A stretch of 64,000 bases of DNA from Cedecea lapagei (GCF_900635955.1 NZ_LR134201.1:4278001-4342000); one strand, 5' to 3'; counted from the stretch's first letter, positions 44,797-55,756 are shown. The notes: a model not told the origin generated them from the sequence alone. Made by a program: numbers and translations.

Positions 44797-44924
44797 CCCC
44801 TCACCCCGGCCCTCTCCCAAAGGGGGAGAGGGAGGAATTCGGATTGAGTCCGGCCCTCCGCTGGAGTGAGAAAACTGGCCCTTTCTGTCCCCTCTCCCCC
44901 TGGGGAGAGGGTTAGGGTGAGGGG
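44797..44924. repeat. Large inverted intergenic repeat between malE and malF
   Basis: The gap holds a dispersed-repeat-like palindrome. The left end CCCCTCACCC..GGCCCTCTCCC is complementary to the right end GGGAGAGGGTTAGGGTGAGGGG, and each half also folds locally (CTCTCCC with GGGAGAG). The element spans about 128 bases. In E. coli this same gap carries REP elements that stabilise malE mRNA and give it higher expression than malF. A different repeat family in the same place suggests the same role. A smaller relative lies after tyrB. Confidence 0.8.
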
Positions 44925-44951
44925 AAATAACACGCTGTAGAGGAAGACCCC

Positions 44952-46496
44952 ATGGATGCAGTTAAAAAGGGCCGCTGGTGGCAAAACGAGGGAGTGAAGT
45001 GGTCAGTCATCGGCGCATTGGCCCTGCTGGTTGGCTATCTGGTGGTTTTAATGTACGCCCGGGGGGAGTACCTGTTCGCCATGATGACGCTGATTTTAAG
45101 CTCGCTTGGCCTCTATATTTTTGCCAACCGCAGGGCCTATGCCTGGCGCTATGTTTATCCTGGCATGGCCGGTATGGGGCTGTTCGTCCTGTTCCCGCTG
45201 GTTTGTACTATCGCCATCGCCTTTACCAACTACAGCAGCACCAATCAGCTGACGTTTGAACGTGCGCAGCAGGTGCTGATGGACCGCCAGTACCAGGCGG
45301 GCAAAACGTTTAATTTTGGCCTCTACCCGAACGGCAACGAATGGACGCTGGCGCTCACCGACGGGGAGAGCGGTAAAAACTATGTTTCGGACAAGTTCGC
45401 CCTGGGTAGTGAACAAAAAATCCAGCTGAAAGAAACAGATGCGCTGCCGGAAGGCGAGCGCGGTAATTTGCGCGTAATCACCCAGAATCGCCAGACGCTT
45501 AGCCAGATAACCGCCGTCCTGCCGGATGAGAGCAGGGTCGTAATGAGCTCCCTGCGCCAGTTCTCAGGCACCCGCCCGCTCTATACGCTGGCGGAAAACG
45601 GTGACCTGACCAATAACCAGACCAGCGTGAAATACGCCCCAAACGACCATATCGGCTATTACGAGTCGGTGAACGCCGACGGCAGCTGGGCAGGCGAACG
45701 GCTAAGCCCGGGCTACACCGTGACCATCGGCTGGAAAAACTTCCTCCGTGTCTTCCATGATGACGGGATCCAAAAGCCGTTTCTGGCCATCTTCGTCTGG
45801 ACGGTAATTTTCTCCGTGCTCACGGTGATCCTCACCGTTGCGGTGGGAATGGTGCTGGCCTGCGTGGTGCAGTGGGAGTCATTGAAAGGCAAGGCGGCCT
45901 ATCGCCTGCTGCTGATCCTGCCCTACGCCGTGCCTTCGTTTATTTCGATACTGATTTTCAAAGGCTTATTCAACCAGAGCTTCGGTGAAATCAACATGAT
46001 GCTGAGCGCGCTGTTCGGTATTAAACCCGCCTGGTTTAGCGACCCGACAACCGCCCGCGCGATGATTATTATCGTCAATACCTGGCTGGGCTATCCGTAC
46101 ATGATGATCCTGTGCATGGGGCTGCTAAAGGCCATTCCTGACGACCTTTATGAAGCCTCGGCAATGGACGGCGCAGGCCCGTTCCAGAACTTCTTTAAAA
46201 TCACGCTGCCGCTGCTGATTAAGCCGCTCACGCCGCTGATGATTGCCAGCTTTGCCTTTAACTTTAATAACTTCGTGCTGATTCAGCTGTTAACCAACGG
46301 CGGCCCGGATCGTCTGGGAACGACCACGCCGGCCGGCTATACCGACCTGCTGGTAAGCTACACCTACCGCATCGCCTTTGAAGGCGGCGGCGGCCAGGAC
46401 TTTGGCCTCGCAGCAGCTATCGCAACGCTGATCTTCCTGCTGGTGGGCGCGCTGGCGATTGTGAACCTGAAAGCCACCCGCATGAAGTTTGATTGA
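44952..46496 (+). CDS. malF: Maltose ABC transporter permease MalF
   Basis: A 514-residue inner-membrane permease with eight helices and the large periplasmic P2 loop (about 95-275) that contacts MalE, as in E. coli MalF (514). The ABC coupling motif EASAMDGAGPFQNFFKITLP (about 401-420) docks MalK. Start behind GAGGAAGACCCC. malG begins 12 bases after its stop. Confidence 0.97.
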   Translation: MDAVKKGRWWQNEGVKWSVIGALALLVGYLVVLMYARGEYLFAMMTLILSSLGLYIFANRRAYAWRYVYPGMAGMGLFVLFPLVCTIAIAFTNYSSTNQLTFERAQQVLMDRQYQAGKTFNFGLYPNGNEWTLALTDGESGKNYVSDKFALGSEQKIQLKETDALPEGERGNLRVITQNRQTLSQITAVLPDESRVVMSSLRQFSGTRPLYTLAENGDLTNNQTSVKYAPNDHIGYYESVNADGSWAGERLSPGYTVTIGWKNFLRVFHDDGIQKPFLAIFVWTVIFSVLTVILTVAVGMVLACVVQWESLKGKAAYRLLLILPYAVPSFISILIFKGLFNQSFGEINMMLSALFGIKPAWFSDPTTARAMIIIVNTWLGYPYMMILCMGLLKAIPDDLYEASAMDGAGPFQNFFKITLPLLIKPLTPLMIASFAFNFNNFVLIQLLTNGGPDRLGTTTPAGYTDLLVSYTYRIAFEGGGGQDFGLAAAIATLIFLLVGALAIVNLKATRMKFD

Positions 46497-46507
46497 GGAA
46501 CCTGACC

Positions 46508-47397
46508 ATGGCTATGGTGCAACCCAAATCTCAAAAGCTGCGTCTGTTTATCACGCACTTCCTGCTGCTGTTATTTATTGCGGCAATTATGTTCCCGCTG
46601 CTGATGGTGATTGCGATTTCACTGCGGCCCGGCAACTTTGCCACCGGCAGCCTGATCCCCGATCAGGTCTCCTGGGAGCACTGGAAGCTGGCGCTGGGCT
46701 TTAGCGTGGAGCATGCGGATGGACGAGTAACGCCGCCGCCGTTCCCGGTGCTGCTATGGCTGTGGAATTCGATAAAAATTGCCGGTATCACGGCGGTCGG
46801 TATCGTAGCCCTTTCCACCACCTGCGCCTACGCCTTTGCCGTATGCGCTTCCCGGGGAAAGCGACATTGCTGAAAGGGATGCTTATTTTCCAGATGTTCC
46901 CTGCGGTGCTCTCGCTGGTGGCACTTTACGCGCTGTTTGACCGCCTGGGTCAATACATTCCGTTTATCGGACTGAATACCCATGGCGGCGTCATTTTCGC
47001 TTATTTAGGCGGGATTGCGCTGCATGTCTGGACGATTAAGGGCTACTTCGAAACTATCGATGGTTCTCTGGAGGAGGCCGCCGCGCTGGACGGCGCAACG
47101 CCGTGGCAGGCATTCCGCCTGGTGCTGCTGCCGCTATCGGTGCCGATTCTGGCCGTGGTCTTTATTCTGTCGTTTATCGCCGCCATCACCGAGGTTCCGG
47201 TGGCCTCGTTGCTGCTGCGCGACGTAGACAGCTACACGCTGGCCGTGGGCATGCAGCAATACCTCAACCCGCAAAACTACCTGTGGGGCGATTTTGCCGC
47301 CGCGGCGGTGCTCTCCGCAATACCGATTACCGTTGTGTTCCTGCTGGCCCAGCGTTGGTTGGTTAGCGGCCTGACCGCTGGCGGGGTAAAAGGTTAA
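46508..47397 (+). pseudogene. malG: Maltose ABC transporter permease MalG, frameshifted
   Basis: A full-length malG (about 296 codons) in two frames. The first 110 residues (MAMVQPKSQK... to STTCAYAFA) match E. coli MalG. After GCCTTTGCC the frame shifts because one C is missing (E. coli reads FARMRFPGKATLL; here GCCGTATG instead of GCCCGTATG, near 46839-46841), ending 14 residues later at CASRGKRHC. The remaining frame encodes RMRFPGKATLLKGMLIFQ through the EEAAALDGATPWQAF coupling motif to the natural end GGVKG. As sequenced, MalFGK2 would not assemble. A single lost C in a short run could also be a sequencing error. Confidence 0.88.
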
Positions 47398-47474
47398 CGT
47401 TATCCCTGAAAGTCATGTGCTTCATCTTGATGCCATACCACTGCAACCCTCACTTTGACCTTCGTCTTATTTCA

Positions 47475-47499
47475 GGCGGCCTTCGGGCCGCCCTTTTTT
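47475..47499 (+). terminator. malEFG terminator
   Basis: GGCGGCC pairs with GGCCGCC around a short loop rich in TTCG, followed by six T. It touches the stop codon of the convergent psiE. Confidence 0.9.
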
Positions 47500-47905
47500 A
47501 TTCCCGCTTCAGGCGCTGGCTGTTGCACAGCCAAAGAGTGATCACCATCAGCAGAATCGCCCCCGAATAAATCAGCACGTCGATCGGCGAACTGTGATCG
47601 ATGATAATCAGACGGACAATCGCGGTGATGCCGATGTAAATAAAGTAGCGCAGCGGGAAGTGATAACCCGACTGGAAGTATTTCACAATCAGCGCAATAA
47701 ACTCGAAGTAGAGGAAGTAGACAACCAGCCCCTCGATAAACAGATACGAGCTGGACTCCTCTCCCGGCGTAAACAGCACGGTAGCCAGATGAATCGTTTC
47801 TTTGCCGAGAAAGATAATCAGGATCAGTCCCAGAGCCAGCAGGCCAAGGTTAAGCACCGTCTGCATAGCGGTAGAGATCCAGGCAAAACGCGGTGACACA
47901 GGCAT
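47498..47905 (-). CDS. psiE: Phosphate-starvation-inducible membrane protein PsiE
   Basis: A 135-residue inner-membrane protein with four hydrophobic helices; E. coli PsiE has 136 residues. The well-kept central segment VEGLVVYFLYFEFIALIVKY is diagnostic in form. Induced by phosphate starvation and controlled by CRP in E. coli; its molecular role is unknown. Convergent with malG across the terminator. Confidence 0.94.
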   Translation of the reverse strand: MPVSPRFAWISTAMQTVLNLGLLALGLILIIFLGKETIHLATVLFTPGEESSSYLFIEGLVVYFLYFEFIALIVKYFQSGYHFPLRYFIYIGITAIVRLIIIDHSSPIDVLIYSGAILLMVITLWLCNSQRLKRE

Positions 47906-47989
47906 AACAGCCCCTCATTATTATTGTGTATTGAGAGGCTGTTATACGTTGAATGTGTGATCTGGATCTAGTTTATTTACTTACCTTCA

Positions 47990-50086
47990 CTATCGGAAAT
48001 TCTCGCTGCGATCGCCGGTCATCCCGTAAAGGTCGAACTTACGGCCCAGCATCTGCCCGCCGTCACGCGTCAGCGGCGTCCAGGTGACCTGAGCACGGCT
48101 GCGGGTCGGGTAAGCCGAGAAGATATCCAGCGGCACGTTGATATAGAAGCCTTTGGTAAAGTCCCCTTCCCCATACTCTTTCTTCGACACGTTGGTGATG
48201 GTGGCGTAGGTGCCCACCACTATTCCGCTGTCGAAGTGTTTCGATATCTCCAGGGTGCCGCCCTTGTCCTGCGCAAGATACTGCCCAAGGCTAAGCTTCA
48301 CCAGCACATCCTGGGCAAACGGCGGCGTCCAGTAGCCGGTGATATGTCCCGTTTTGGCGCTGTAGTCGGTAAACTTCATCATGTCCTGCGAACTACGCCA
48401 GTCACGCTGCTTGACGTAGTTGCCGTTGACGCCAATCGCCCAGTTGCTGTCGACAGGGCGGTAAAGCAGCTCGGCCCCCGCGCCGCCGTACATGGTTTCC
48501 AGGTAGCCCGCATACACCTGGCCGTAGATCCCATGCCCGAAGTACTGGAAGTAGTTCGCCTGCAGGTTATTGATGTAGATATCATTTTCTACGTAATCAC
48601 GCACGTGGGTACGCACACGGGGCAGCGTGGAGTCCGCCGGCGGGTTGGTGTAGTTAAATTTGTCGTAGTTGTTGGCGACGTTCGCAAACAGGCTGCCGCT
48701 GGTTAACAGGTGATCCGTCAGCCAGTAGTCCGCGTTCCCCATCACCCCAACCTGATACATGTAGAAGCTTTCCGGGCCGCCGATGGACTGATTGAGGATA
48801 GGATCTATCGAATAGTTGAAGCGCGATTTCTCGATGTAATACCCCTGCTCGGTACTCTCCGGCACCACCGGCTCAACGCGTTTTTGCGTCAGCACGGTTT
48901 CGTGCCCCAGCGGCTCGCCCGCAAGGTGATTACGCAGGCTGGCCACGTCCGTTTCCGTGGTTACCTGCGGCATGTTGAGGCGGCTTTCGGTAATGCGGAT
49001 GGTGCGAATATTATCCGGCAGATCGTTCATGATGATGCGGTTGGCGCGCTCAATACCTTCGCGGGAATTGCGGTATTTCACCTGCTCTCCCGTGACGTAG
49101 AGCGTATCGCCTTTGACCTGGATATTCGGGTTGATCAGCCCGGCGTTGTACTTCAGATCGGTCAGCTGGTTTGCCACCACGTTGTGCTGCAGAATTTCGT
49201 CCTGCGGATGGGGCTGGTACTCAGGGCGGCGGGCATCGTTGTATCCCGGCTTAAGATCGTTGAAATTGGTGCGAAGGGTCACGCCGAACATAAAGGTGTT
49301 TCCGCGCTCATAGCTCATGTTCACATCGGCCCAGTCGGTCACCCGGTAGATAGCACCGACGTTAACGCTGCTGCGCTGATCTATTTTTCCCGCAAATTCA
49401 TGGCTGTAGTTGTTGCCTTCATACTCGAGCTTCAGTCTTAACGGCTGCCATGGCGTCTGGTACTCCACGCCGCCAAACAACGACGTTGGGCCATGGAACA
49501 TGCTGCTAAAGTTGAAGGAGCCCGCCATGTTGTAGCTGTCATCGCGGCGGCAGTACTTGTCGCTGTACTCACACAGAGGGTTCTTGATGTTGCCGCTGGT
49601 GCCTAAATAGCCCCAGCCCATGCCGAGGCTAAAATCGAATGGCCCCCAGGCTTTGCTCGCTACCACATATTCGCCGTCAAACAGTCCGGTTCCGCCCAGA
49701 TCGCGGATGCCCGCAGAAACCTGAGGAAGCCAGTACCCCTCTTCCCAGAGACGGAATTTCACGTCGAACGCTTTGTCTTTATAGGTCTGGTTTCCAGAGA
49801 AAGCCTGCACGCTACTGTAATGGCGGGTACGCACGTCGGTATAGCGCAGCGTGGCCTCCATCCAGGGAAAAAGCTGCATAGAGGCGGAGTAGAAGCGGTA
49901 CTGGTCATTGTCACGATAGTTGAGGTTAAACTCCCCTTCCGGCGCCATGCGCGCCGTCGGCGTCTGCAGCAGGCCTGCACCACCAAAGTCTGCCTGAGAA
50001 GGGCCAACGGGTGCCGGATAGGTTTCAGCGCGGCAGGCGGAGGCCACCGCCAGCGCCATCAGGCTATACAGGTAACGTTTTTTCAT
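47990..50086 (-). CDS. yjbH: YjbH family outer-membrane lipoprotein/barrel, exopolysaccharide operon
   Basis: A 698-residue secreted protein of the YjbH (DUF940) family, predicted to contain outer-membrane beta barrels. The signal peptide is about 1-20 (a Cys in SACRAE could be a lipobox-like site, though its context is weak). The conserved start PSQADFGGAGLLQTPTARMA and multiple aromatic-rich strands are seen. Last gene of yjbEFGH, which in E. coli contributes to exopolysaccharide production under Rcs control. Its ATG overlaps the yjbG stop by one base. Confidence 0.92.
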   Translation of the reverse strand: MKKRYLYSLMALAVASACRAETYPAPVGPSQADFGGAGLLQTPTARMAPEGEFNLNYRDNDQYRFYSASMQLFPWMEATLRYTDVRTRHYSSVQAFSGNQTYKDKAFDVKFRLWEEGYWLPQVSAGIRDLGGTGLFDGEYVVASKAWGPFDFSLGMGWGYLGTSGNIKNPLCEYSDKYCRRDDSYNMAGSFNFSSMFHGPTSLFGGVEYQTPWQPLRLKLEYEGNNYSHEFAGKIDQRSSVNVGAIYRVTDWADVNMSYERGNTFMFGVTLRTNFNDLKPGYNDARRPEYQPHPQDEILQHNVVANQLTDLKYNAGLINPNIQVKGDTLYVTGEQVKYRNSREGIERANRIIMNDLPDNIRTIRITESRLNMPQVTTETDVASLRNHLAGEPLGHETVLTQKRVEPVVPESTEQGYYIEKSRFNYSIDPILNQSIGGPESFYMYQVGVMGNADYWLTDHLLTSGSLFANVANNYDKFNYTNPPADSTLPRVRTHVRDYVENDIYINNLQANYFQYFGHGIYGQVYAGYLETMYGGAGAELLYRPVDSNWAIGVNGNYVKQRDWRSSQDMMKFTDYSAKTGHITGYWTPPFAQDVLVKLSLGQYLAQDKGGTLEISKHFDSGIVVGTYATITNVSKKEYGEGDFTKGFYINVPLDIFSAYPTRSRAQVTWTPLTRDGGQMLGRKFDLYGMTGDRSENFR

Positions 50087-50823
50087 TAATCCGGTATCCG
50101 ATGGGTCAGGCTATTAAGGATTTGCTGGTTCAGCTCATCAAACGTGGAGCTGAAAAGGCGATCTGAGAAACCGACAAAAATGAGGCTGCCCGGCGAGGGT
50201 TCGATATGGCGTTTGTTCCAGTACGCTACCGGCGCTTTTTCGGTTCTGCCATCCGGGTAAATCACCCAGGCATAGCTTCTGTCTGCGCCGCTCAGCAGGC
50301 TGATATCGTCCAGATATTCATCGACGCTGCGCCCCGGCATGAACGGCTTAATGCCCGGTGAACTGACTAACCCCACCAGCGTAATCGTTGTGGGCTGCGG
50401 CCCCGTCCACAGGCTGTATTCCCCCTGAAGCGGCACGTTTGCCTGCGGGCGAAGACGAACCCAGTCGGGATCCAGATTGACAAACTGACGCCCGGTCACG
50501 TGGATTGCGCTGAGCTGCTGGCGTAGCCCGTTGATTGCCGCACCGTCATCGCCGCCTTCATCAGCGGCCACTTCGCTGAGCCGAGCCAGAAGCTGCTGCT
50601 GTTTTTGTTCTTGCGCCGCACTTGCCTGCCGTTCACTGATGACCGCCGCTGGCCACCAGCTGCGGCTGAGTTCAGGGCGAGTGACTAAATCGGTCAGCCG
50701 CTCGGCATCTTTGATCACCAGAGGCTGCGCTTGCGGTTTTACATACACAGTCACGGTGCTTTCTGCATGGCTAAAGGCGCTGACGAAAAGCAGAGCTATT
50801 AAGGGAAAGGGGATTTTTTTCAT
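50086..50823 (-). CDS. yjbG: Periplasmic YjbG, capsule-biosynthesis GfcC-like protein
   Basis: A 245-residue exported protein with signal peptide MKKIPFPLIALLFVSAFSHA. It is related to GfcC of the group 4 capsule operon. It has an SLBB-like fold: the segment VKPQAQPLVIKDAERLTDLV and a later YDG-type loop with GRSVDEYLDDISLLSGADRS. Presumed periplasmic accessory in polysaccharide export. It overlaps yjbF by four bases (ATGA) and yjbH by one, so the operon is tightly coupled. Confidence 0.92.
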   Translation of the reverse strand: MKKIPFPLIALLFVSAFSHAESTVTVYVKPQAQPLVIKDAERLTDLVTRPELSRSWWPAAVISERQASAAQEQKQQQLLARLSEVAADEGGDDGAAINGLRQQLSAIHVTGRQFVNLDPDWVRLRPQANVPLQGEYSLWTGPQPTTITLVGLVSSPGIKPFMPGRSVDEYLDDISLLSGADRSYAWVIYPDGRTEKAPVAYWNKRHIEPSPGSLIFVGFSDRLFSSTFDELNQQILNSLTHRIPD

Positions 50824-51458
50824 TGTTTTGCCGCCTTCACAAGAAGCGTGGTGACAGGCCAGTAGCCCGGACCGAGGTACTGTTTTGATTTGCGGATTTG
50901 CCCTTCGTCGTCAACCCAGTAGCGGTTCGTCCAGCTTTTCCCGAGCGCGGTTACCTGTTCTTCAAGTACGCGCACTTTGGTCACGCTGCTGCCGACTTTG
51001 ACGGTATCGGTACCGTCAAATTCAAAGTTGGATGTGGCGGTGGCGTAGCGAACCTGCTGGCGTTCGGTCCAGGCTATCTGCCGGGTCCAGCTCTCGCCAT
51101 CCGTCATCTGTTTCACTTTCGCCAGCGGGTCGCGGTCAAGGTTGGTGACTTCCGTCAGGTTGTCGCCCAGCCCGGAAGTTTTCACAATGCGGCCGCTCTG
51201 CGTGATAATGACCGCCCTGTCCTGCGTCACCCATTTCTGCTGGCCGTTTTCGTTATAGGCGAGCACCACGAACAGCTGCGGACCGTTGTTGATGCTCATG
51301 TACTGGCTCGCGTAGCGCATCTCGGCAATTTCATCATCGGTAAGCTGCACGCCGCCGCCTCCGGAAATACTGTTCCAGAGCGAGGTACCAAGCCCTCTGG
51401 TGGTCGCTGAGCACGCCTGGAGTAACAGACAGACAAAGAGTATTGCGAGTCGCTGCAC
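50820..51458 (-). CDS. yjbF: YjbF lipoprotein (GfcB-like)
   Basis: A 212-residue lipoprotein. The GTG start gives QRLAILFVCLLLQACSATTR, a short signal with lipobox LLQA-C, and exactly the E. coli length; GGGGA precedes it. An upstream ATG nine codons earlier is less likely. Related to GfcB (YmcC) of the group 4 capsule operon. Likely anchored in the outer membrane and working with YjbG and YjbH. Overlaps yjbG by four bases. Confidence 0.92.
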   Translation of the reverse strand: MQRLAILFVCLLLQACSATTRGLGTSLWNSISGGGGVQLTDDEIAEMRYASQYMSINNGPQLFVVLAYNENGQQKWVTQDRAVIITQSGRIVKTSGLGDNLTEVTNLDRDPLAKVKQMTDGESWTRQIAWTERQQVRYATATSNFEFDGTDTVKVGSSVTKVRVLEEQVTALGKSWTNRYWVDDEGQIRKSKQYLGPGYWPVTTLLVKAAKQ

Positions 51459-51520
51459 GGTGATTCCCCGGTTTAAAATAACCACACCGAAGTGTGGTTA
51501 TGGTTTAAAACACCCGGATG

Positions 51521-51772
51521 TTAACGGGTGGTGGTGCTGGTCGTGGTGGTTGTGGTGGTCCCGGTGTTTGAACCGTCGCCGCCACCGGTTGCGGCTAACG
51601 CCACACCGACCGCTGACCCAACAGTGCTGGCGCTGGTTGCAGCAGAGCTGCCTGCAGACACAGAGGTCGCCTGCGCGCCGGCCGCGTCACCCACTGCTAC
51701 GGGATCAGCATTCGCCGCGCCGGCGGCTGCCAGCGTGAATATGGCTAAAGCGCCATAAAGGGTTTTTCTCAT
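51521..51772 (-). CDS. yjbE: YjbE small secreted protein
   Basis: An 83-residue exported peptide, first gene of the yjb operon. Signal peptide about 1-22 (AAGAANADP). The mature part is composed of Ala, Gly, Ser and Val and ends in a near-pure Thr run (TGTTTTTTTSTTTR). E. coli YjbE is about 80 residues with the same composition. Low complexity and secretion suggest a structural or matrix role, similar to GfcA. The Thr tract is coded by alternating codons, so it is likely length-variable. Confidence 0.9.
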   Translation of the reverse strand: MRKTLYGALAIFTLAAAGAANADPVAVGDAAGAQATSVSAGSSAATSASTVGSAVGVALAATGGGDGSNTGTTTTTTTSTTTR

Positions 51773-52092
51773 TACAATTTCCCTTCAATGAATGAATGGA
51801 GATTTACCCGAAAAGGTTTCAGGCGCGTTCGAGTATACACAACACAAGGTGATGAATTGGCCTGCAGGAAATAAGGAATGAACTTTAAGAAAAGGCGTAG
51901 AAATTAAAATTTATGATTTATTTAAATTTAAACAATATTAATAAAAACAGTAAATTAAAACCATAAGATCTCTATATCATATTCAAGATAATCTTAAATA
52001 CTCGGAGCATAGAAGAGGCAGGAACGTTATTTTTCGGATTTACCTCAGGGTAGCAAAAACGAAAACTATGACAGCAAGGGGATAACTCTTAT
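51773..52092. promoter_or_regulatory. Control region upstream of yjbE
   Basis: A 320-base A+T-rich gap between yjbE and pgi, with no coding frame. It must hold the leftward yjb promoter. TAAGGAATGAACTTTA (near 51870) is loosely like an RcsAB box, which would fit the known Rcs control of yjbEFGH, but the match is weak. No ribosome site or hairpin other than the pgi terminator. Confidence 0.4.
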
Positions 52093-52124
52093 AAAAAATA
52101 TGCCAGCACGAGGCTGGCATATTT
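52093..52124 (-). terminator. pgi terminator
   Basis: AAATATGCCAGC pairs perfectly with GCTGGCATATTT (12 pairs) around five bases; T-rich on the minus side. It sits 17 bases beyond the pgi stop. Confidence 0.9.
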
Positions 52125-52140
52125 TCATCATGCGGATTAA

Positions 52141-53790
<1,650 letters not shown>

Positions 53791-53978
53791 AGCAATACTC
53801 TTCTGATTTGAGAATTGTGACTTTGGTCGATTGTAGCGCCTGCAGGCAAAAATTGTGATTGATTTTATGCCATTAACCGAGGGTTTCCCGTAACCCCCTA
53901 AAAAGCGGCAAAAATCCCCTTTTATAAGTTAAATTCCTGATTCCCTGTTTAACATGAAAAATCCGCATAACCCCGCAG

Positions 53979-54007
53979 TTGACATGCCTTCGCCGAAGCT
54001 TTATTTA
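53979..54007 (+). promoter_or_regulatory. Candidate lysC promoter
   Basis: TTGACA (perfect -35) is followed after 17 bases by TATTTA as a -10. A transcript would start about 20 bases before the lysine riboswitch, as in E. coli. The upstream part of the gap (53791-53978) shows only the pgi promoter area. Confidence 0.6.
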
Positions 54008-54033
54008 TTAGGCGCTACCTGCGCATGCGCAGG

Positions 54034-54246
54034 CCAGAAGAGGCGCGTTGCCCAGAAAATCGTATCCGAGAAACCAGTAACGAAGAAGATACGTGAGGGG
54101 GTGCAACGCCGAGATGATGGAGCGGCTGGTCACGCTTATTGTCGGCTGCAGGGGCTGAATCCTCTGGGTTGTCACCAGAAACGTTCGCAGTCGATCGTTT
54201 CATATCCGGCGCTAAAGGCTGGATAGACAAGGTGGAGCACTTCTGG
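54034..54246 (+). ncRNA. Lysine riboswitch (L box) of lysC
   Basis: The conserved core is unmistakable: CCAGAAGAGGCGCGTTGCCC, GAGGGGGTGCAACGCCGAG, AGCGGCTGGTCACG, GGGCTGAATCCTCTGGGTTG and TCACCAGAAACGTTCGCAGT occur in the E. coli order. P1 closes with CCAGAAG (5') and CTTCTGG (3'). Lysine binding lowers lysC expression by hiding the ribosome site and exposing cleavage sites in E. coli. A palindrome CCTGCGCATGCGCAGG directly precedes it. The P2/P3 arms differ in sequence from E. coli but keep length. Confidence 0.95.
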
Positions 54247-54353
54247 GTGATACCGTAGTTCTCCTGCTCTGCGCCCACCCTTTTACCGCTCTTCCCTTGT
54301 GCCAAGGCTGAATACTTTTTTGCCAGTTGAATGGCCCCTGACACGAGGTAGTT

Positions 54354-55703
54354 ATGTCTCAAACCGTAGTCGCCAAATTTGGCGGTACCAGCGTCGCCGA
54401 TTTTGACGCCATGAACCGCAGCGCCAATGTCGTTCTGGCCGATAGCCATGTCCGCGTCGTGGTCCTTTCCGCGTCCGCCGGCGTGACCAACCTGTTAGTT
54501 GCCCTGGCTGAAGGGCTGGAAGCAACCGAACGCTTCGTCAGGCTCGATGCCATTCGCAAAATCCAGTACAACATTGTTGAACGCCTGGCGAACCCAGAGG
54601 TGATCCGCGAAGAGATCGATCGCCTGCTTGAAAACATCACTACCCTTGCGGAAGCCGCTTCCCTTGCGACCTCCACCGCGCTGACCGACGAACTGGTCAG
54701 CCACGGTGAACTGATGTCCACTTTGCTGTTTGTCGAAATCCTGCGTGAACGTAACGTTGAAGCACAGTGGTTCGACATTCGTAAAGTCATGCGTACCAAC
54801 GATCGCTTTGGCCGTGCCGAACCAGATATCGCTGCGCTGGCGGAGCTGGCAGGCCAGCAGATGCTGCCGCGTCTTACAGAGTCTCTGGTGATCACTCAGG
54901 GCTTTATCGGCAGCGAAGAGAAAGGCAGAACCACCACGCTTGGCCGCGGCGGCAGCGACTATACCGCCGCGCTGCTTGGCGAAGCGCTGAATGCTGCTCG
55001 CGTAGATATCTGGACCGACGTACCGGGGATTTACACTACCGACCCACGGGTTGTTCCGGCGGCAAAACGAATCGACCGTATCGCCTTTGAAGAGGCGGCC
55101 GAAATGGCCACCTTTGGCGCAAAGGTGCTGCATCCCGCGACATTGTTGCCTGCCGTGCGCTGTGATATCCCGGTGTTCGTGGGTTCCAGCAAAGATCCGG
55201 CAGCCGGCGGTACGCTGGTGTGCAAAAAAACCGAGAATCCACCGCTGTTCCGCGCCCTGGCATTACGCCGTAAACAGACGCTGTTAACCCTGCACAGCCT
55301 GACCATGCTGCACTCCCAGGGCTTCCTGGCGGAAGTGTTCAGTATTCTGGCGCGGCATAATATTTCGGTAGACCTGATAACCACTTCAGAAGTAAGCATC
55401 GCCCTGACCCTGGATACCACCGGCTCCACCTCAACCGGTGACAGCCTGCTGACCAGCGCGCTACTCACGGAGCTTTCATCGCTGTGCCGCGTAGAAGTGG
55501 AAGAGAATCTGGCGCTGGTTGCCATCATTGGCAACAAGCTGTCTCAGGCCTGCGGCGTAGGCAAAGAAGTGTTCGGCGTGCTCGACCCGTTCAACATCCG
55601 CATGATTTGCTACGGCGCATCCAGCTACAACCTGTGCTTCCTGGTGCCGGGCAACGATGCCGAACAGGTGGTGCAGAAGCTGCATCGCAATCTGTTTGAA
55701 TAA
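54354..55703 (+). CDS. lysC: Aspartokinase III, lysine-sensitive
   Basis: A 449-residue aspartate kinase, first step of the lysine/methionine/threonine pathway, inhibited by lysine. N-terminal kinase domain: VVAKFGGTSVADF, then RTTTLGRGGSDYTAALLGEA and VDIWTDVPGIYTTDPR. Two C-terminal ACT domains (about 310-449) bind lysine. E. coli LysC is also 449 residues. Expression is set by the lysine riboswitch in its leader. ACGAGGTAGTT precedes the ATG. Confidence 0.98.
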   Translation: MSQTVVAKFGGTSVADFDAMNRSANVVLADSHVRVVVLSASAGVTNLLVALAEGLEATERFVRLDAIRKIQYNIVERLANPEVIREEIDRLLENITTLAEAASLATSTALTDELVSHGELMSTLLFVEILRERNVEAQWFDIRKVMRTNDRFGRAEPDIAALAELAGQQMLPRLTESLVITQGFIGSEEKGRTTTLGRGGSDYTAALLGEALNAARVDIWTDVPGIYTTDPRVVPAAKRIDRIAFEEAAEMATFGAKVLHPATLLPAVRCDIPVFVGSSKDPAAGGTLVCKKTENPPLFRALALRRKQTLLTLHSLTMLHSQGFLAEVFSILARHNISVDLITTSEVSIALTLDTTGSTSTGDSLLTSALLTELSSLCRVEVEENLALVAIIGNKLSQACGVGKEVFGVLDPFNIRMICYGASSYNLCFLVPGNDAEQVVQKLHRNLFE

Positions 55704-55729
55704 CTAACTCATCCATGCAATGAATAGAG

Positions 55730-55756
55730 AAAGCCGGGCTCGCTCCCGGCTTTTTT
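55730..55756 (+). terminator. lysC terminator
   Basis: AAAGCCGGG pairs perfectly with CCCGGCTTT around six bases, followed by T. It lies 27 bases after the lysC stop and separates it from panS. Confidence 0.92.
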
